From Legionella anisa (lineage in GTDB: Bacteria; Pseudomonadota; Gammaproteobacteria; Legionellales; Legionellaceae): DNA of 60,946 nucleotides. This document shows, piece after piece, positions 25,861 through 34,859 of the stretch. Both the position numbers and the translations under genes were made by a program. Position 1 is the stretch's first letter. Each line of letters opens with the position of its first letter. The notes beneath the pieces were generated by a model. That model was not told the origin of the DNA. It did no database searches and saw only the letters and a list, made by a program, of their open reading frames with translations. Location of the stretch: the NCBI RefSeq assembly GCF_001467525.1, contig NZ_LNXS01000044.1, positions 1 to 60,946 on the forward strand. Reading direction: 5' to 3'.

Positions 25861-27183
25861 ATGGAAAACAATAGGGTTTGGCTTTTTTCTTGTTGGGTGG
25901 TGCTTCTGCTACTGTATTCTTCTTTGGCTAATGCATTGACTCTTCAAGAAATAACCCAAATTGCTCTGGCGAATAACAAGGATTTAAAAGCGGCTCGCTA
26001 TAATGTGGCGATTGCAAAGGCCCGTTTAATCCAAGCGGGTCTTTGGCCCAATCCAAGCCTTAATCTCTCCAATAACGACGATCGCTTATTTAATGATGAA
26101 GGGGAATATTCACGCAGCGCGGGTTTTAGTCAAGCCTTCCCCATTTCTGGACGTATTGCAAAACAAAAAAACGTTGCGCGCCTTGATGTACTGAAAGCCA
26201 TGGCCGAAATTGGGGAAGCAGAGCGCCAACTCAGTGCCAAAGTAGCGAATGCCTTTTATGCAGCGGTAATTACGGAACGTCGCCTGCAACAATTGAATTA
26301 TTTGTTAAAAATCAATAAAGAATTAGTCAATGTCATCCATAATCGCTATCATGCTGCGGAGATTTCCAAGCTGGATGAGAATGCAGCACGCATAGAATAT
26401 CTGCGTATTGCTCAAGAAAAGCATCTACAGCATAGTCTTCGCATCAGTCAAAATGCTACCCTTAATCAATTAATGGGGCGGCAAGCAGACTCTCCTTTAT
26501 TACTTAAGGGCGATTTAGTGACAGGACGACAACTCCCGGAATTAACCCTCTTAAAAACATGGGCGCTTAGCCATCGTCCTGACCGCCAAGCCATTGTCTT
26601 ATCGATGGGTCGCGCCGAGGCCGACCACCGCTTGGCAAAAGCTGAGCGTTTTGCTGATTGGACGGTAGGGCTTGGTGTCCAACAAGATAAAATTGTAGTC
26701 GAAGAAGGACCGCCTCAACCCGCCGACCGCACCTTAGGTGTGACTCTTTCGGTACCTCTCCCTCTTTTAAATCGTAATCAGGGGCGAATTTTAGAAGCCA
26801 GTCACACGGCAACTCAAGCGATGATGGCGTTAAGCGCCTTGAATTTAAGTATTGAAACGGAAATAGCGAGTAATTACGGACAGCTGAAAGCGCTTAAAAT
26901 GAGTCTTAGAGAAACACAAACGGTTTCTCTTAAGTTGGGGGTTGAAAACATAAAACTGGCACAAGATTCTTATGAAAACGGGCAAATTTCGCTTTTAAAC
27001 GTCTTGCAAGTGCAAAAGCAACAAAATGATTTGCAAATGACCTATCTCGCAACGCTAGAAAAATATTTACAAGTGTATGTGGCTTTGTGTACAGCCCTTG
27101 GCTCTGGGAATGCCCAAGGATTTTGTCCTTACTTAGCTTATCAAAGGAATGGTGATGGTCAACATGTTACGACAACGAAGTAG
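25861..27183 (+). CDS. TolC-family outer-membrane factor of HelCBA/CzcCBA-type exporter
   Basis: Protein of 440 residues with a signal peptide (cleavage near ANA-LTLQ). It has the OEP double repeat: ARLIQAGLWPNPSL near residue 54 in repeat 1 and a second helical hairpin after about residue 250 with SVPLPLLNRNQGRI near 300, a landmark of CzcC-type channels. It is the outer-membrane part of the second RND system. The adaptor gene begins inside its 3' end (35 bp overlap). It resembles HelC by context. Confidence 0.9.
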   Translation: MENNRVWLFSCWVVLLLLYSSLANALTLQEITQIALANNKDLKAARYNVAIAKARLIQAGLWPNPSLNLSNNDDRLFNDEGEYSRSAGFSQAFPISGRIAKQKNVARLDVLKAMAEIGEAERQLSAKVANAFYAAVITERRLQQLNYLLKINKELVNVIHNRYHAAEISKLDENAARIEYLRIAQEKHLQHSLRISQNATLNQLMGRQADSPLLLKGDLVTGRQLPELTLLKTWALSHRPDRQAIVLSMGRAEADHRLAKAERFADWTVGLGVQQDKIVVEEGPPQPADRTLGVTLSVPLPLLNRNQGRILEASHTATQAMMALSALNLSIETEIASNYGQLKALKMSLRETQTVSLKLGVENIKLAQDSYENGQISLLNVLQVQKQQNDLQMTYLATLEKYLQVYVALCTALGSGNAQGFCPYLAYQRNGDGQHVTTTK

Positions 27184-28129
27184 AAGACTTACTTTTATTG
27201 GTGTTTTTTTAAGTTTATTTCTTCCTATGCAAGGGTGCTTTGCCCATGGCGAAGAAATTGAAGTGAGTGAAGGAGGAGCCAAAGGCCCAGTGCATTTAAC
27301 ACCGCAACAAACCAAAATGTTGGGGATTAAAGTGGCAGAAGCCACCAATCGTCCTATGGAGCAACTGTTGGGTTTGAATGGCCAAATTCAACTTTTACCG
27401 GATGCGCAAGCGGATGTCAGTATTCGGATTAGTGGCAGTGTCACCGCCATTGATGTGAATTTAGGCGATAGAGTCAAGGCAGGACAGCGCTTAGCTACAG
27501 TCCAATCAAGATTAGTGGGCAATCCACCACCGAGTGTTGCGGTCACAGCGCCGATTGCAGGCCTCATTGATGCCAGGAATATCAATTTAGGGCAAGCGGT
27601 GGAGCCCAATACCGTTCTTTTTCACATCAGCAATCGCGATAAATTATTCGTGATTGCTCAAGTGTATGAAGAAGATTTAGGCAGGATTAAGGTCGGGCAA
27701 GCAGTGAATATTCATGCCCTAAGTTACCCCAAGCAAATCTTTAAAGGCCAAGTGACTTTAATCGAACCGAATCTTGACTCGTTAACTCGTACAGTGAATA
27801 TCAGAATTACCTTAGACAATAAGGAGGGGCTTCTCAAACCGGGTATGTTTGTGCGTTCTAACGTTATTTTAGCTCATAATGAGGCAGCACTGGCTGTGCC
27901 TAATGCGGCTTTGTTGCATGCGGATAATGAGTCCTTTGTTTTTGTGCAAAACGACGACACCTACGATCGCGTCGTGGTGAACGTGGGTGCGGTGGACGAT
28001 GAGCATTCAGAAATTACCGATGGCTTAGTTCCTGGCGACCTGGTGGTAACTCAAGGCAACCGTGAGCTTTATACCTTATGGTTAAGTGGGGGCAGTAAAC
28101 CAAAAGCAGGCCAAGAGGAGCCTCATTAA
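27149..28129 (+). CDS. RND periplasmic adaptor, HelB/CzcB-like
   Basis: Protein of 326 residues, or 321 if the in-frame ATG at 27164 is used. A signal peptide ends near CFA-HGEEIE, with one early His near the mature start. Landmarks are IRISGSVTAIDVNLGDRVKAG in parts (about 91-111), VTAPIAGLIDARNINLGQAV in parts (about 130-150) and a beta-barrel with KPGMFVRSNVI (about 230). The long alpha-hairpin of CusB is nearly absent, so it is the short adaptor type. It overlaps the TolC gene, and the pump gene starts directly after its stop. Confidence 0.88.
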   Translation: MVMVNMLRQRSRRLTFIGVFLSLFLPMQGCFAHGEEIEVSEGGAKGPVHLTPQQTKMLGIKVAEATNRPMEQLLGLNGQIQLLPDAQADVSIRISGSVTAIDVNLGDRVKAGQRLATVQSRLVGNPPPSVAVTAPIAGLIDARNINLGQAVEPNTVLFHISNRDKLFVIAQVYEEDLGRIKVGQAVNIHALSYPKQIFKGQVTLIEPNLDSLTRTVNIRITLDNKEGLLKPGMFVRSNVILAHNEAALAVPNAALLHADNESFVFVQNDDTYDRVVVNVGAVDDEHSEITDGLVPGDLVVTQGNRELYTLWLSGGSKPKAGQEEPH

Positions 28130-31100
28130 ATGTTTACTTATCTTATCGCCTGGTCTTTACGAAATCGTCCCTTAATTTTAGCTTTGACCATTATCCTCTG
28201 CTTGTTAGGCGGCTATATCTTGCAGCAAATGCCAGTGGATGTGTTTCCCGAATTTGCCCCGCCGCAAGTGGTGGTGCAAACGCAAGTGCCTGGCATGGCC
28301 ACCCAAGATGTGGAAACTCTGGTGACTTATCCCTTGGAAAGTGCCATCAATGGAACACCTGGGGTAGCTAGTGTTCGATCAAAAACTTCGGTGGGATTAT
28401 CGACGATTACGGTGGTATTCGATGACAAAACGGACATTTATCGCAATCGTCAACTGGTGAACGAGCGTCTTCAGCAAGCAGTGAATCGCCTTCCCCCAGG
28501 GGCTAATGCACCCGTTATGCTGCCTGTAACTTCGGCCGTGGGATGGCTTGTTAAATACGCACTGATTAGCCATAGCGCAAGCCCTGAAACATTGCGTACG
28601 ATTTCCGACTGGACCATTCGTCCCCGTATCTTGGCTTTAGGTGGGGTGGCTGCGGTGGTTTCCGTTGGTGGAGAAGTCAAGCAATATCAGGTGCTGCTTG
28701 ACCCACAACGCATGGTGGCTTATGGCATCACCATTGAAGAGGTACGTCAAGCTTTAACGTCTGCGAATCAAAACGTTCCTGGTGCTTTTGTGCATCAGGC
28801 GGGTACGGAGTTTGTGGTGAGTACCATGGGTCGCGTCAAAACACTGGATGACATTAAAAAAACATTGATTGTGGTTCGTAATGGAGTTCCTATTACCATT
28901 AATAACGTAGCCACCGTCGCTTTCGGTGGTGAAATCAAACGGGGCGATGGGGCTTATAATGCAAAAAATGCGGTCATTGGCACGATTTCTAAAATCTATG
29001 GGGCGGATACCTTAACCACCACTTATAAAGTCGAGCAAGCATTAGAGGAGATTAAACGCTCGTTGCCAGCAGGAGTGGAATTAGTAACTGAAGTATTTCG
29101 CCAAGCCAATTTTATTGAGTCGGCGATCCACAACTTGACCAGAGCCTTGATTGAAGGCGCCATCATTGTCATTGCGGTGTTGTTTTTGTTTTTAATGAAT
29201 TGGAGAGCATCCTTTATTACGTTTCTTTCCATGCCAGTTTCTTTCATAGTGGGCCTCTTGGTTCTTCACTATTTTGGTTTTGGTATTAACTCCATGACTT
29301 TAGGGGGCATGGCGATTGCCATTGGTGAAGTGGTGGACGATGGCATTATCACCGTTGAAAATGTGGTACATCGCCTACGATTAAATCGTTTGGCCAAGAA
29401 GCCCGTGCCCGCCATTGAAATTGTTTTTGATGCGGTTTTGGAAATTCGAAGCTCGGTCGTTTATGCGACCATTATCATTAGCCTCGTATTTTTGCCGATT
29501 TTCTTTTTATCAGGAATTTCTGAGCGGATTTTTAGTCCTTTGGCCATTGCTTATATCGCATCAGTTATGGGCTCACTTGTGGTTTCTATTACCACAGTAC
29601 CCGCTCTTTGTTATCTTCTTTTAGTAGGAACAACGGAAAAAAAACAAGATACTCAAGTCGTGATGCATGCATTGCCTCAAGAGGCGCGTTATCATTTGAC
29701 CGAAGAAGAAATCGCCCAACATGCGCAAGCGGAAACTCGTTTTGTGATGTGGTTAAAAAAACATTTTTTAAGGGGTTTAAATTGGTCGTTAGCGCATTGT
29801 AAAACGGTTGTGACTATGGCTATTGCTGCCTTTGTTTTTGCTTTAGCCTTACTTCCTTTTTTTGGGACTTCGTTTTTGCCTGAATTTCATGAAGGCAATT
29901 TTATTATTGCGATGAGCACCCTTCCAGGGACTTCCCTGGATGAAACCATGCGCTTAGGGCAACAAGTGAGCAAAACCTTGCTGAAGTATCCGCAAGTCAT
30001 TTCCATTGCCCAACGGGCAGGGCGCAGTGAGTTGGATGAAGACGCCATGCCACCCAATGCCAGTGAATTTGATGTGCGTCTTGATTTTGACAAAGACAAA
30101 ACCATGTCACCGGATGAATTGTTGCGACGTATTCGAGCAGATTTGGCGAACATTCCAGGTGCTGTGTTTAATGTCGGGCAATTTATTGCCCATCGTATGG
30201 ATGAAGTGCTCTCAGGAGTCAGAGCGCAAGTAGCGGTGAAACTTTTTGGCGATAATCTGGCTACCCTTAACGAATTAGGTCAATCGGTTGAAGCCATTTT
30301 AAAAACCGTGCCAGGGGTGGTGGATGTGAACAAAGAGCAACAAATCAAGGTGGCGCAGTTGGTCATTACTATTGACCGAGAGAAAGCGGCCCGTTATGGG
30401 GTTAATGTGGGGCAGATTTCAGAAGATGTGCAAGTTCTTCTTAATGGGGTGACGGTATCGAGTGTTCTCGAAGGCCAGCGAACGTTTGATTTGTATGTAC
30501 GCATGGGTGAAGCAGGGCGAGACAGCATGAAAACCATTCAAAACATGTTGATTGATGCTCATGGAGCGGCGAATCAGGAAACCAAAATCCCCTTGCGTGC
30601 AGTGGCGGATATTCAGTTAGAGCCTCAACCTTTTGCAATTAATCGGGAAAACGTACAGCGCGTCTTAGTGATTGCGTTTAATGTGCAAGGGCGGGATTTG
30701 GGCAGCGTGATTCAAGAAGTGCAGCAACGGATTAAGGAAAAAATGTCGTTGCCAAGTGGCTATTTCATTCAGTATGGCGGACAGTTTGAAAGTCAACAAC
30801 AGGCCTCTCGTGTGATAATTCTGTTTGGCGCGTTGGCCATTTTCATCATGTTGATTTTGCTTCATAAAGCGTTTGGCACCTTCCGTGAAGCATTATTGGT
30901 CATGTTTAATTTGCCGCTCGCTTTGATTGGTGGCGTAGTTTCTTTGTTTCTAGCAAGTGGGGATATGAGTGTAGCCGCCATGATTGGGTTTATCACCTTA
31001 TTTGGCATTGCGGCACGTAACGGGATTATTTTAGTAAGCCATTACAATCAGTTACGTACCCAAGGACAACCACGGGAACAGGTAGTCATTCAAGGCACTC

Positions 31101-31339
31101 TGGACCGTTTGGTACCTGTGCTCATGACCGCAGCAACGGCAGCGCTTGGCTTAATTCCCCTGTTGTGGGGCTCCCCGTCTGGGAAAGAATTGGAGCGTCC
31201 TTTGGCACAAGTATTGCTTGGAGGATTGTTTACCTCTACATTTTTAAATATGTTTGTGGTGCCTACAGTGTATAACGCGATGGAAGCTTGGCGTGAAAAA
31301 AGACAGTATGCAAAGGAAAACTTTCAAGGAGAATCATGA
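28130..31339 (+). CDS. Heavy-metal RND pump, HelA/CzcA-type
   Basis: RND transporter of 1069 residues. Landmarks are LLGGYILQQMPVDVFPEF near residue 24, GEVVDDGIITVENVVHR (about 402), HRMDEVLSGVRAQVAVKLFG (about 685-704) and the C-terminal ARNGIILVSHYNQL. The M4 sequence GEVVDDG with two acidic residues differs from the GDMVDAA of the first pump, so the two probably differ in substrate; Zn, Co, Cd or Ni is possible, and the related Legionella HelA has no settled specificity. A soluble insertion (about 505-535) is larger than usual. It overlaps the next gene by 4 bp. Confidence 0.92.
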   Translation: MFTYLIAWSLRNRPLILALTIILCLLGGYILQQMPVDVFPEFAPPQVVVQTQVPGMATQDVETLVTYPLESAINGTPGVASVRSKTSVGLSTITVVFDDKTDIYRNRQLVNERLQQAVNRLPPGANAPVMLPVTSAVGWLVKYALISHSASPETLRTISDWTIRPRILALGGVAAVVSVGGEVKQYQVLLDPQRMVAYGITIEEVRQALTSANQNVPGAFVHQAGTEFVVSTMGRVKTLDDIKKTLIVVRNGVPITINNVATVAFGGEIKRGDGAYNAKNAVIGTISKIYGADTLTTTYKVEQALEEIKRSLPAGVELVTEVFRQANFIESAIHNLTRALIEGAIIVIAVLFLFLMNWRASFITFLSMPVSFIVGLLVLHYFGFGINSMTLGGMAIAIGEVVDDGIITVENVVHRLRLNRLAKKPVPAIEIVFDAVLEIRSSVVYATIIISLVFLPIFFLSGISERIFSPLAIAYIASVMGSLVVSITTVPALCYLLLVGTTEKKQDTQVVMHALPQEARYHLTEEEIAQHAQAETRFVMWLKKHFLRGLNWSLAHCKTVVTMAIAAFVFALALLPFFGTSFLPEFHEGNFIIAMSTLPGTSLDETMRLGQQVSKTLLKYPQVISIAQRAGRSELDEDAMPPNASEFDVRLDFDKDKTMSPDELLRRIRADLANIPGAVFNVGQFIAHRMDEVLSGVRAQVAVKLFGDNLATLNELGQSVEAILKTVPGVVDVNKEQQIKVAQLVITIDREKAARYGVNVGQISEDVQVLLNGVTVSSVLEGQRTFDLYVRMGEAGRDSMKTIQNMLIDAHGAANQETKIPLRAVADIQLEPQPFAINRENVQRVLVIAFNVQGRDLGSVIQEVQQRIKEKMSLPSGYFIQYGGQFESQQQASRVIILFGALAIFIMLILLHKAFGTFREALLVMFNLPLALIGGVVSLFLASGDMSVAAMIGFITLFGIAARNGIILVSHYNQLRTQGQPREQVVIQGTLDRLVPVLMTAATAALGLIPLLWGSPSGKELERPLAQVLLGGLFTSTFLNMFVVPTVYNAMEAWREKRQYAKENFQGES

Positions 31340-31791
31340 TGAATCAAATAACGAAGTTCTTTAATAAAAAAGCACTAGGTTTGTTTAACCTGCTTGTTGT
31401 TTTGCTGTTTTTATTGTCACCTGCGTATGCTGCTGCCAATCATGAAGAGGAAGCTCAGACAATCCCAACTACCATTCCTGCCATTTGGGAGGCCATTGAC
31501 CAACATGCTGCGGCTATTAATAAAGCGTTGGCTGACAATCAGCTGGATACGATTCACCAACATGCGTTTGCGATTCGAGACTTAGTCAAAGCACTGCCCG
31601 ATTTAAGCAAGAATTTGTCTGAAGAACAACTCAAAAATCTGAAGCAAAACGTAGGGTATACTGAGCAACTGGCAAAGCGTCTTGATAAAACAGGCGATGC
31701 CAATGATAAAGAAGGCACAGAAGCCAACTGGCAAAAATTGCAAAAGGTGCTGGTACAAATTCGAGCCAATTACGCTACATCAGGCTCCTAG
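31336..31791 (+). CDS. Small exported helical protein of the second RND operon
   Basis: Protein of 151 residues with a signal peptide (cleavage near AYA-AAN). The mature part is almost entirely helical and looks like a four-helix bundle: IWEAIDQHAAAINKAL, a central helix with IHQHAFAIRDLV, and LSEEQLKNLKQNVGY. It resembles the cytochrome c' fold in outline but has no CxxCH, and its His residues may bind metal. I do not recognise a named family. Co-translation with the RND pump suggests a periplasmic metal chaperone. A decayed copy of its last 56 codons lies at 35702-35872. Confidence 0.7.
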   Translation: MMNQITKFFNKKALGLFNLLVVLLFLLSPAYAAANHEEEAQTIPTTIPAIWEAIDQHAAAINKALADNQLDTIHQHAFAIRDLVKALPDLSKNLSEEQLKNLKQNVGYTEQLAKRLDKTGDANDKEGTEANWQKLQKVLVQIRANYATSGS

Positions 31792-31836
31792 GCTACTCCT
31801 TGATTCACAGCCAATCAACTCACCTGATGGTAAGCT

Positions 31837-31882
31837 GCCTTTCTGTTTTGGGATAAAAGATAAGACCGCTCGACAGAAAGGC
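31837..31882. terminator. Inverted repeat after the RND operon, possible terminator
   Basis: The arms gcctttctgt (31837-31846) and acagaaaggc (31873-31882) are perfectly complementary over 10 bp with a 26-base loop. They lie 46 bp after the last gene of the RND operon and before a convergent gene ending at 31922. No long T-run follows the stem, so factor-independent termination is uncertain. An mRNA 3'-end stabiliser is the alternative. Confidence 0.4.
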
Positions 31883-31921
31883 AAGCTGATTCATTAATAA
31901 TAATCACAGAGGGCAATTAAT

Positions 31922-32248
31922 TTAATGCCCACTATGATGCCCGCCTCCATGGTGCCAACCACCGCCGTGATGCCATCCAGGGTTTCCGTGATGATAGTAC
32001 CCACCATGATGCCATTGATTCTGCCAACCATGATGCCCATCCCACCAAATCCAATGTCCTTTCCACTTTATCCATCCAGGATGCCCTCCGTGAGGAGCAT
32101 TGTGATGTCCGCCATGATAGTTATTTGCGGCTAAAACGACGTTACTTTGAGGGTTTACTGGAGTATTAGGAGTAAACGCAGAAACAACAGGTGCACCCAT
32201 AAGGGCGATTGCAGGAATGGCGATTTTTAATGCCTTTAAAACATCCAT
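31922..32248 (-). CDS. Secreted His/Gly/Trp-rich protein
   Basis: Protein of 108 residues with a signal peptide (cleavage near VSA-FTPN). After a polar linker, residues 43-108 are mostly His, Gly and Trp in repeated units such as HGGHPGWIKW, GHHGWQNQWHHGG and WHHGGGHHSGH. There are about 25 His in 66 residues. The expected role is binding Cu, Ni or Zn in the periplasm or outside the cell. The family is not named. It is convergent with the second RND operon. Confidence 0.7.
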   Translation of the reverse strand: MDVLKALKIAIPAIALMGAPVVSAFTPNTPVNPQSNVVLAANNYHGGHHNAPHGGHPGWIKWKGHWIWWDGHHGWQNQWHHGGYYHHGNPGWHHGGGWHHGGGHHSGH

Positions 32249-32789
32249 ACAACACTCCTTACTCCTTAAAAATAAAAAAGGAGCTTTATATAAGTATAGG
32301 TCAGGATGTCGACTTGCTCAATTGTTGAACATTGACCCTTCGGTAACATTCACTTATGAGGCAACTGGTGCTGGACAGTAACAAGCCGCAGCACAAGCTT
32401 TGTGACATTAGGCAAAAAATACAAACATAGGTGACAGTCACTTCACCGGTAACAAAACACATGCGAAAACCATGGCGATTAAGTTGAAAACCGCTTAGCG
32501 CCCATTCCATCGCAAGGTAAGTTATTGCAACTCAATAACTTTTACTATTTATCTGAGTAGTGCTATAAAATAGCAGACTAAAAATAAAAGGGGAATCGCC
32601 ATTCTTTCAAAATGGTGAAGGTAAAGCGCATGGATTGCTTCAATCCATCGAGCAAATAGGAGGATGACAAAGGATCAGAGCCTATTCAAGTGGTTCATCC
32701 TCATTTGGAAAGAAACATCTAATTATGTTGTTTTATCGTATTGATCATGCTCGGATGATTTGGATTGATCTTGGAATAGAGGAGCTATC
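32249..32789. other. 541-bp intergenic region with a hairpin-rich leader
   Basis: No gene was accepted here. A minus-strand frame at 32301-32510 has no ribosome site and no recognisable product. The part at 32600-32702, upstream of the 54-residue ORF, contains several stems (see separate entry). A TATAAAAT box near 32571 could be a -10 element for it. Confidence 0.5.
32599..32702 (+). ncRNA. Structured leader or small RNA candidate
   Basis: Three stems can be drawn. The first is ccatt/aatgg near 32600-32615. The second is atggattg (32630-32637) with caatccat (32641-32648). The third is gaggatga (32660-32667) with tcatcctc (32695-32702). An alternative stem, aatagg/cctatt, would compete with the third because they share bases near 32660. 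Mutually exclusive stems 88 bp before a short ORF with a good ribosome site suggest regulatory RNA. It does not match any riboswitch core I know. Confidence 0.3.
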
Positions 32790-32954
32790 ATGAGTGATAT
32801 GGAGGTCTTGGAATGCTTGGTTCAGGAAAGCTTGGAAGAGGAAAAAGAGAACGCATTTTTTCTTTTCCAAGAAGAAGAGCATTATGAACAAAGTGACTCA
32901 GCCGATATGCTGGATTGGAATGAAGAGTTTGATGTGATACGTTCTATCAACTAG
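32790..32954 (+). CDS. Small acidic protein
   Basis: Protein of 54 residues; GGAG lies six bases before the ATG. About a third of residues are Asp or Glu, with clusters SLEEEKENAF, FQEEEHYEQ and LDWNEEFD. There is no signal peptide or membrane segment, so it is probably cytoplasmic. Acidic composition could fit a DNA-mimic or a partner of a basic protein. I recognise no family. It is real mainly by ribosome site and clean end. Confidence 0.45.
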   Translation: MSDMEVLECLVQESLEEEKENAFFLFQEEEHYEQSDSADMLDWNEEFDVIRSIN

Positions 32955-33112
32955 ATTGATATGGCAAAGAACAACTTGTTCCAGTCATGCTTCACATGGA
33001 TTGGAAATTCTAAGCCTTGGTTTCGTTAAATAAGGGATAAAGCAGATTCAAGGGATGGATGTAATGGCAAAACGACGAGCGAATAAACATTTTAATTTTA
33101 TAAGGATTTGCT

Positions 33113-33307
33113 ATGAATATTGTAACAGTATTAAGGAGCACCATTCTTTTAATAGCACTTCTTTTATTCTTTAGTGTCTCAGCATGCACGTCTTTGACTC
33201 CAACAACTAAAAAAACTCAAAATAATGGCAAAAATCAGAGCAGTGGTTTAAAGCATAAAAATCCTTCTATTGGGCGTATTTGGGCCAGTCATACTCGAAG
33301 GCATTAG
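33113..33307 (+). CDS. Micro-lipoprotein with basic/His tail (type 3)
   Basis: Protein of 64 residues. The hydrophobic signal ends in the lipobox SVSAC (Cys25), followed by a Thr/Lys/Asn linker and the tail IWASHTRRH. Size, plan and place match the other micro-lipoproteins at 9406, 21791 and 34575, but the tail has fewer Gly and more Arg/Lys. AAGGA precedes the ATG. It is likely an inner- or outer-membrane lipoprotein of unknown role. Confidence 0.6.
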   Translation: MNIVTVLRSTILLIALLLFFSVSACTSLTPTTKKTQNNGKNQSSGLKHKNPSIGRIWASHTRRH

Positions 33308-33434
33308 TACCACCTTCGTATCCAGTAAACAATAACGAGAGTTCCTAGTTTTTTACATTCCTATTTAAGTAAGAAAAATTAAGGCAATAAAAGCGAAATT
33401 GGTGGTAAGTCATCAGAGATTACAGTCACGTGAT

Positions 33435-34352
33435 TCACTCTCGCTTAAGATTCTGCAAGTGCTGCTGAGCCGCTGGGTACCCCTGCTCAGCAGCTTTTTG
33501 AAGCCACTTTAGTGCTTCATCATGATTTTGAGGAACTCCCTGGCCATCATGATAAATTGCAGCAAGCGCGTATTGAGCTTGAGGCAATCCTTGATTGGCA
33601 GCGAGATGAAACCATTTCATTGCTTCAATATTATTTTGCTTCATACCTTTCCCTACAAAAAAACCGATAGCTATATTATATTGAGCGATAGGATCTCCTT
33701 GCTTAGCAGCCAGATCAAACCATTTCATCGCCTCAAAATCATTTTGCTGAGTATGATTACCTTCTGCATACATTGCACTGAGAGTACGCTGAGACACCAG
33801 ATCGCCATGTTCACCTGCTTTACGAAACCATATTATTGCCTCACCATCATTTTGTTTTACACCATTGCCAGTTAAATATAGGATACCCAGAGTACGTTCC
33901 GCGTCTGGAAATCCTTGTTCAGCTGCTTTGTGGATCCATTTAACAGCTTCCCCATCATTATGTGAAATGCCAATGCCTTCTATATAGAGTACACCAAGAT
34001 TAAATTCAGCGACGGGATCATTTTTTTCAGCTGCTTTTCGAAACCATTTCATGGCCTTGCTATGATTTTGAGCAACACCTTTGCCGGTTGTGTACGTTAA
34101 ACCAAGGTTGCGTTGACCCATGGTGTCAGCTTGCTCTGCTGCCTTTTGAAACCACTTTACTGCCTCAGAGTAATTTTGGGGTACCTTTTTGCCAATCATA
34201 TAATCTATCCCGCGATTATTCCAAGCTGCTGGATCTTGGTGCTGAACAACATAATTGTCTACATATTCTTTAATCGTATTAATGATTCCAGAATAAATGC
34301 TCACACCAACGATAATTCCGGCTAATGGGAATGCTAATAGACGTAATCGCAT
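33435..34352 (-). CDS. Sel1-repeat protein with N-terminal membrane anchor
   Basis: Protein of 305 residues. Residues 5-25 form a membrane anchor or uncleaved signal. From about residue 45 there are seven Sel1 repeats of 36 residues, each with AxxWFxKAAEQG followed by a GxGVxQN turn (for example EAVKWFQKAAEQ). Sel1 proteins bind other proteins, and in Legionella relatives such as EnhC and LpnE affect host entry. This one is smaller and lacks a clear signal cleavage site, so it probably faces the periplasm. It is a single gene with AAGGAACAG upstream of the ATG. Confidence 0.92.
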   Translation of the reverse strand: MRLRLLAFPLAGIIVGVSIYSGIINTIKEYVDNYVVQHQDPAAWNNRGIDYMIGKKVPQNYSEAVKWFQKAAEQADTMGQRNLGLTYTTGKGVAQNHSKAMKWFRKAAEKNDPVAEFNLGVLYIEGIGISHNDGEAVKWIHKAAEQGFPDAERTLGILYLTGNGVKQNDGEAIIWFRKAGEHGDLVSQRTLSAMYAEGNHTQQNDFEAMKWFDLAAKQGDPIAQYNIAIGFFVGKGMKQNNIEAMKWFHLAANQGLPQAQYALAAIYHDGQGVPQNHDEALKWLQKAAEQGYPAAQQHLQNLKRE

Positions 34353-34574
34353 ACAATACTGTTCCTTGATAACAGCGACAAATGGAAACCTATCTTATTA
34401 TTGAATCAATAAAAATTCAAAACAAATACTTAATTTTATTGGGGAGTTTGAATATCTCCAAACTATATAGTCATACCATTCCTATTCAATTGATTGCTCG
34501 GATTTTGTGCTATTATAATTAACAATGAGGGGTTGTTAACTTATGAGACCTATTTTATTGCAAGGAATATCAAT

Positions 34575-34733
34575 ATGCGAACTCGTAGACTATTCAAGAT
34601 GATTATCGTGTTAGGGATATTGGTTAGTTCATCCCCTTTGTTTACTTCTTGTGCATCAACAACAGCCCTGAATTCAAAAAATGATTCTTCTACGTACAAA
34701 GGACACAACACGGGAGGAATTGGTTGGCACTAA
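34575..34733 (+). CDS. Micro-lipoprotein with Gly/His tail (type 4)
   Basis: Protein of 52 residues from the ATG at 34575 with AAGGA upstream; an earlier in-frame ATG at 34494 has no ribosome site. A basic start (MRTRRLFK), a hydrophobic helix and LFTSC (Cys26) form the lipoprotein signal. The linker leads to GHNTGGIGWH. It shares the plan of the three other micro-lipoproteins in this window, and the tail should bind a metal ion weakly. Confidence 0.62.
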   Translation: MRTRRLFKMIIVLGILVSSSPLFTSCASTTALNSKNDSSTYKGHNTGGIGWH

Positions 34734-34859
34734 TGCTGGCTGCGCGTTATGTTTTTTATAATGGGTAGATTTAAGTTGGTCGACCTCTTCGCTTACCTAT
34801 TAGGCAACAAAATATATTTCAATTTGTTTTGAATAGAATAATTTAAAAAGAACATCTGC

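Noticed and set aside
32301..32510. Minus-strand frame of 69 codons, Cys- and hydrophobic-rich
   Set aside because: No ribosome site, no signal or family pattern, and no partner genes. It could be a remnant but cannot be supported.
32599..32702. Known riboswitch (yybP-ykoY manganese, cobalamin or NiCo type)
   Set aside because: The hairpin region lacks the conserved cores of these classes, so it was reported only as an unnamed structured RNA.
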